A DNA stretch of 25,135 bases from an uncultured Opitutaceae bacterium (GTDB lineage Bacteria; Verrucomicrobiota; Verrucomicrobiia; Opitutales; Opitutaceae): NCBI GenBank assembly GCA_937958045.1, contig CALFXL010000009.1, forward strand, positions 1 through 25,135. Reading direction: 5' to 3'. Shown here one piece after another: positions 23,482-25,135 of this stretch. Made by a program: the position numbers and the translations under genes. Numbering within the stretch: position 1 is the first letter of the stretch; each line of letters starts with the position of its first letter. The notes under the pieces are model-generated. The model saw nothing but the letters and a program-made list of their open reading frames with translations. It searched no databases and had not been told where the DNA came from.

Positions 23482-24546
23482 TTATTGGATGAAGGAGGTG
23501 TCCACTACGTGGTCGATCTGGCGTCCGCTCGCGGATTGGAGACGGATGCCGGTCGCCGTGCGCTGGATGCTTTGAACCGTATCAAATCCCGCCGGCAGCG
23601 CGGCGACGCCCATGATGTGGGGAATACGCACGGATTTGCCGCGGGTGAAGGTGCGCGACGTGGGCACGCCTTTTTCCTTCCAAGGATTTTTCGCCAGTGA
23701 AGCCCCCAGTCCGAGATGGAAATAGGCGGTGACTTCCTCGACGCCCAGCACGCCGCGATGACGTCCGCTCCACGGCGCGTAATGGCGTCCGCCGTTGGAA
23801 TGCCAGAGCACGGTCGAGGCGAGATGCGCGGGATTTTTGAGGGAGAACCACACGAAGTTTTTCTCCGGAAACACCACCGCGACCCACGCGAAATCCTCCG
23901 CGTCCTGGTGATGAATCATCACGAGATCCTCGAAACCTTCGCGGGCGGGGAAACGCGTCAGATCGGCCTTGCCGCCGGTAGCCAGCGCCACGTCGTCCAA
24001 ACGCCGGAACCACGCTCCCGGTTTCAGCGAGTAGTAGCCGCCTTGAGCCGGATTTTCGAACGGCACGGGAAGCACCTGCGCGAGCCGCAGTTTGCTGGTG
24101 GAAATGACGCCCGGGCCGTTGCGCTTGAAGTCGAGCATGGCGTGATGGCCAAAGCACAGCCCTCCTTGGAAGCCCTCGAAAACGTGCGACTGGTAGAGGT
24201 TGGTCTCGTCGGGCCGCGCCTCGATGCGCTTGGTGATTTTGCCCGGCCGCACGCGCGTTTTCAGGACGGCGGTCAAACGCTCCGGCGTAGACTCCGTCAC
24301 CGTCCAATCCGCGTTGGCGGTTTCGCCATGAGGCGGATGAATCTCGCCGCGCCAACCCGGGCCGTCGCCGAAAGGCACGCAAAAGAAATCTCCCCGCAAC
24401 TCACGGAGAAGAGGGATGAGTTTTTTGGCTTCCGGTGTATCGCACCACGGCGCGGTTTGCATCGGTTCGACCACTTGGCGGCCGAGGCGAAATTTGACCG
24501 GGCCCAACTGGCCTCCGGTCGTCGTCATCTTGAAGGATACTTTCAT
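23482..24546 (-). CDS. Galactose-mutarotase-like (aldose-epimerase fold) protein
   Basis: From ATG 24546 the protein is 354 aa, with no signal peptide, so probably cytoplasmic. The segment LRGDFFCVPFGDGPGW (about 50-65), followed by HPPHGETANADW (70-81) and later FGHHAMLDF (132-140), resembles the substrate-binding layout of the galactose-mutarotase superfamily. Conserved His and Trp residues cluster again in LWHSNGGRHYAPWSGRHRGVLGVEEV. I cannot assign a closer family. It could interconvert sugar anomers or act on a related sugar acid. An in-frame extension to 24771 is Arg/Pro-rich and not credible. It lies 40 nt upstream of the kinase gene, and 28 nt downstream of a small antitoxin-like gene, so a three-gene operon is likely. 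Confidence 0.75.
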   Translation of the reverse strand: MKVSFKMTTTGGQLGPVKFRLGRQVVEPMQTAPWCDTPEAKKLIPLLRELRGDFFCVPFGDGPGWRGEIHPPHGETANADWTVTESTPERLTAVLKTRVRPGKITKRIEARPDETNLYQSHVFEGFQGGLCFGHHAMLDFKRNGPGVISTSKLRLAQVLPVPFENPAQGGYYSLKPGAWFRRLDDVALATGGKADLTRFPAREGFEDLVMIHHQDAEDFAWVAVVFPEKNFVWFSLKNPAHLASTVLWHSNGGRHYAPWSGRHRGVLGVEEVTAYFHLGLGASLAKNPWKEKGVPTSRTFTRGKSVRIPHIMGVAALPAGFDTVQSIQRTATGIRLQSASGRQIDHVVDTSFIQ

Positions 24547-24574
24547 GAGGGGGACTAAGTGCGGTGGGGGCTGA

Positions 24575-24835
24575 TCAGCGGCCGTTTGCGGAGGCCTTGC
24601 GGGCTGCGCGGCGGCGGGCCACTTCGGCGCGTTGGCGGAGTTTTTTTTGCCGGGCCTCGCGCACCGGCTGGCAGGATTCGAACTGCGGCAGGAAACGAAT
24701 GCCTTCCTCCGCCGAAGGAAAACCACCCGAATGTTCCTGATCGACCAGACGCGCATCCAAGTGGAGGGCAATGATCCGTTGCTCGGCCAGGCTGAGCTTT
24801 TGGATCGCGGTTTCGATTTCGGTCACGGAGCTCAT
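24575..24835 (-). CDS. Small antitoxin-like protein, 86 aa
   Basis: The first 30 residues (MSSVTEIETAIQKLSLAEQR onwards) look like the N-terminus of small putative addiction-module components, which begin with a short EIE-AI-KL helix and an AEQR turn. A linker with SAEEGIRFLPQF follows, and a very basic, Ala/Arg-rich tail (RQKKLRQRAEVARRRAARK) ends the protein. No toxin gene (RelE, ParE or PIN type) is next to it in this window. It is located 28 nt upstream of the mutarotase-like gene and may be co-transcribed. It could be an orphan antitoxin, a small DNA- or RNA-binding protein given the basic tail, or the remnant of a module. The assignment is uncertain. Confidence 0.62.
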   Translation of the reverse strand: MSSVTEIETAIQKLSLAEQRIIALHLDARLVDQEHSGGFPSAEEGIRFLPQFESCQPVREARQKKLRQRAEVARRRAARKASANGR

Positions 24836-24991
24836 GCTCCGATTTCAACGTTCAGGGCCGCCGCTGACAATGCCCGCCACCCTCCGCCCGAAAACTATGA
24901 GCCGGGAAACTAGCCACCAGAAGAAGACGCCGCGGGTGCGCCGCTCCCGCTCAGGTGCATGGGCTCCTCCGCGCCAGACGTCGCAGGCATA
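24836..24991. other. Intergenic region with no supported gene
   Basis: The stretch between the antitoxin-like gene and the right-hand end holds no credible gene or RNA that I can see. It should contain the promoter of the minus-strand operon, but I cannot point to clear -35/-10 boxes. Confidence 0.5.
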
Positions 24992-25135
24992 ATGTCAGAT
25001 TCTGTCGATCATCAGGTGCCCGTCATCACCGTGCATGAGACCGCTTCCCGGTGGTGCCCCGTGATCGAGGCTTACGTGTTGATGTCCATGGTCGAATCGG
25101 CGACGGGAATTCTCATTTTTGACCTGTCCCTATTT
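24992..25135 (+). CDS. Possible partial reading frame at the right edge
   Basis: An ATG at 24992 opens a frame of 48 codons (MSDSVDHQVPVITVHETASR and onward) without a stop up to the window edge. The last codons encode ILIFDLSLF from an AT-richer segment (ATTTTTGACCTGTCCCTATTT) that looks more like the end of a repeat or insertion than coding sequence. It may be a real gene start, a truncated gene, or chance. No domain is recognised. Confidence 0.22.
   Translation, partial: MSDSVDHQVPVITVHETASRWCPVIEAYVLMSMVESATGILIFDLSLF

Noticed and set aside
1..25135. CRISPR array, tRNA, rRNA or complete insertion sequence
   Set aside because: No regularly spaced direct repeats, no tRNA cloverleaf or rRNA motif, and no transposase or integrase gene was seen by reading both strands.

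Overview
The window is GC-rich DNA that looks like a free-living, polysaccharide-degrading member of the Verrucomicrobiota, most likely Opitutaceae. This is an inference from gene content (CE15 glucuronoyl esterase, two GH28 proteins, GH43, a DUF6807/PmoA-like lipoprotein, a sugar-type SSS symporter), from the general lack of strong Shine-Dalgarno sequences, and from protein style. No rRNA or other marker gene is present to fix the taxonomy.

Layout. 1-183: 3' end of pyruvate,phosphate dikinase with a lysine-rich tail, followed by a textbook terminator. 413-1804: a less GC-rich two-gene island (hypothetical protein plus a putative HNH restriction endonuclease). 2003-3263 (minus): ECF sigma factor with an overlapping four-helix membrane protein. 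3272-8711 (plus): a carbohydrate operon of CE15 esterase, GH28, DUF6807 lipoprotein and SSS symporter. 8725-9633 (minus): LysR regulator with a palindromic operator-like site just upstream. 9718-16536 (plus): MarR, RND adaptor, RND pump, outer-membrane factor, second MarR, forming a complete tripartite efflux operon. 16546-16953 (minus): YciA-like acyl-CoA thioesterase. 17019-17246 (minus): small membrane protein. 17387-17896 (plus): a CheX-like protein. 17950-20262 (minus): a fused GH43, beta-sandwich and alpha/beta-hydrolase protein. 20311-22002 (minus): second GH28-type protein. 22003-22355: gene-free stretch with a long imperfect inverted repeat and a hairpin. 22356-24835 (minus): small antitoxin-like protein, galactose-mutarotase-like protein and PfkB-family kinase. 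24836-25135: mostly non-coding; ends in a possible truncated reading frame and a repeat-like end.

How they work together. The CE15, GH28, GH43-esterase and second GH28 genes fit attack on acidic plant cell-wall polymers (pectin, glucuronoxylan or lignin-carbohydrate complexes). The symporter would import released sugars, and the mutarotase-like protein and kinase could feed them into metabolism. The ECF sigma pair lies head-to-head with the esterase operon and may control it. The efflux operon is a separate unit, bracketed by two MarR proteins and divergent from the LysR gene, and would export toxic compounds, possibly aromatics released from plant walls. The most unusual single gene is the GH43-esterase fusion. 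No CRISPR array, transposase gene, rRNA or tRNA was found.
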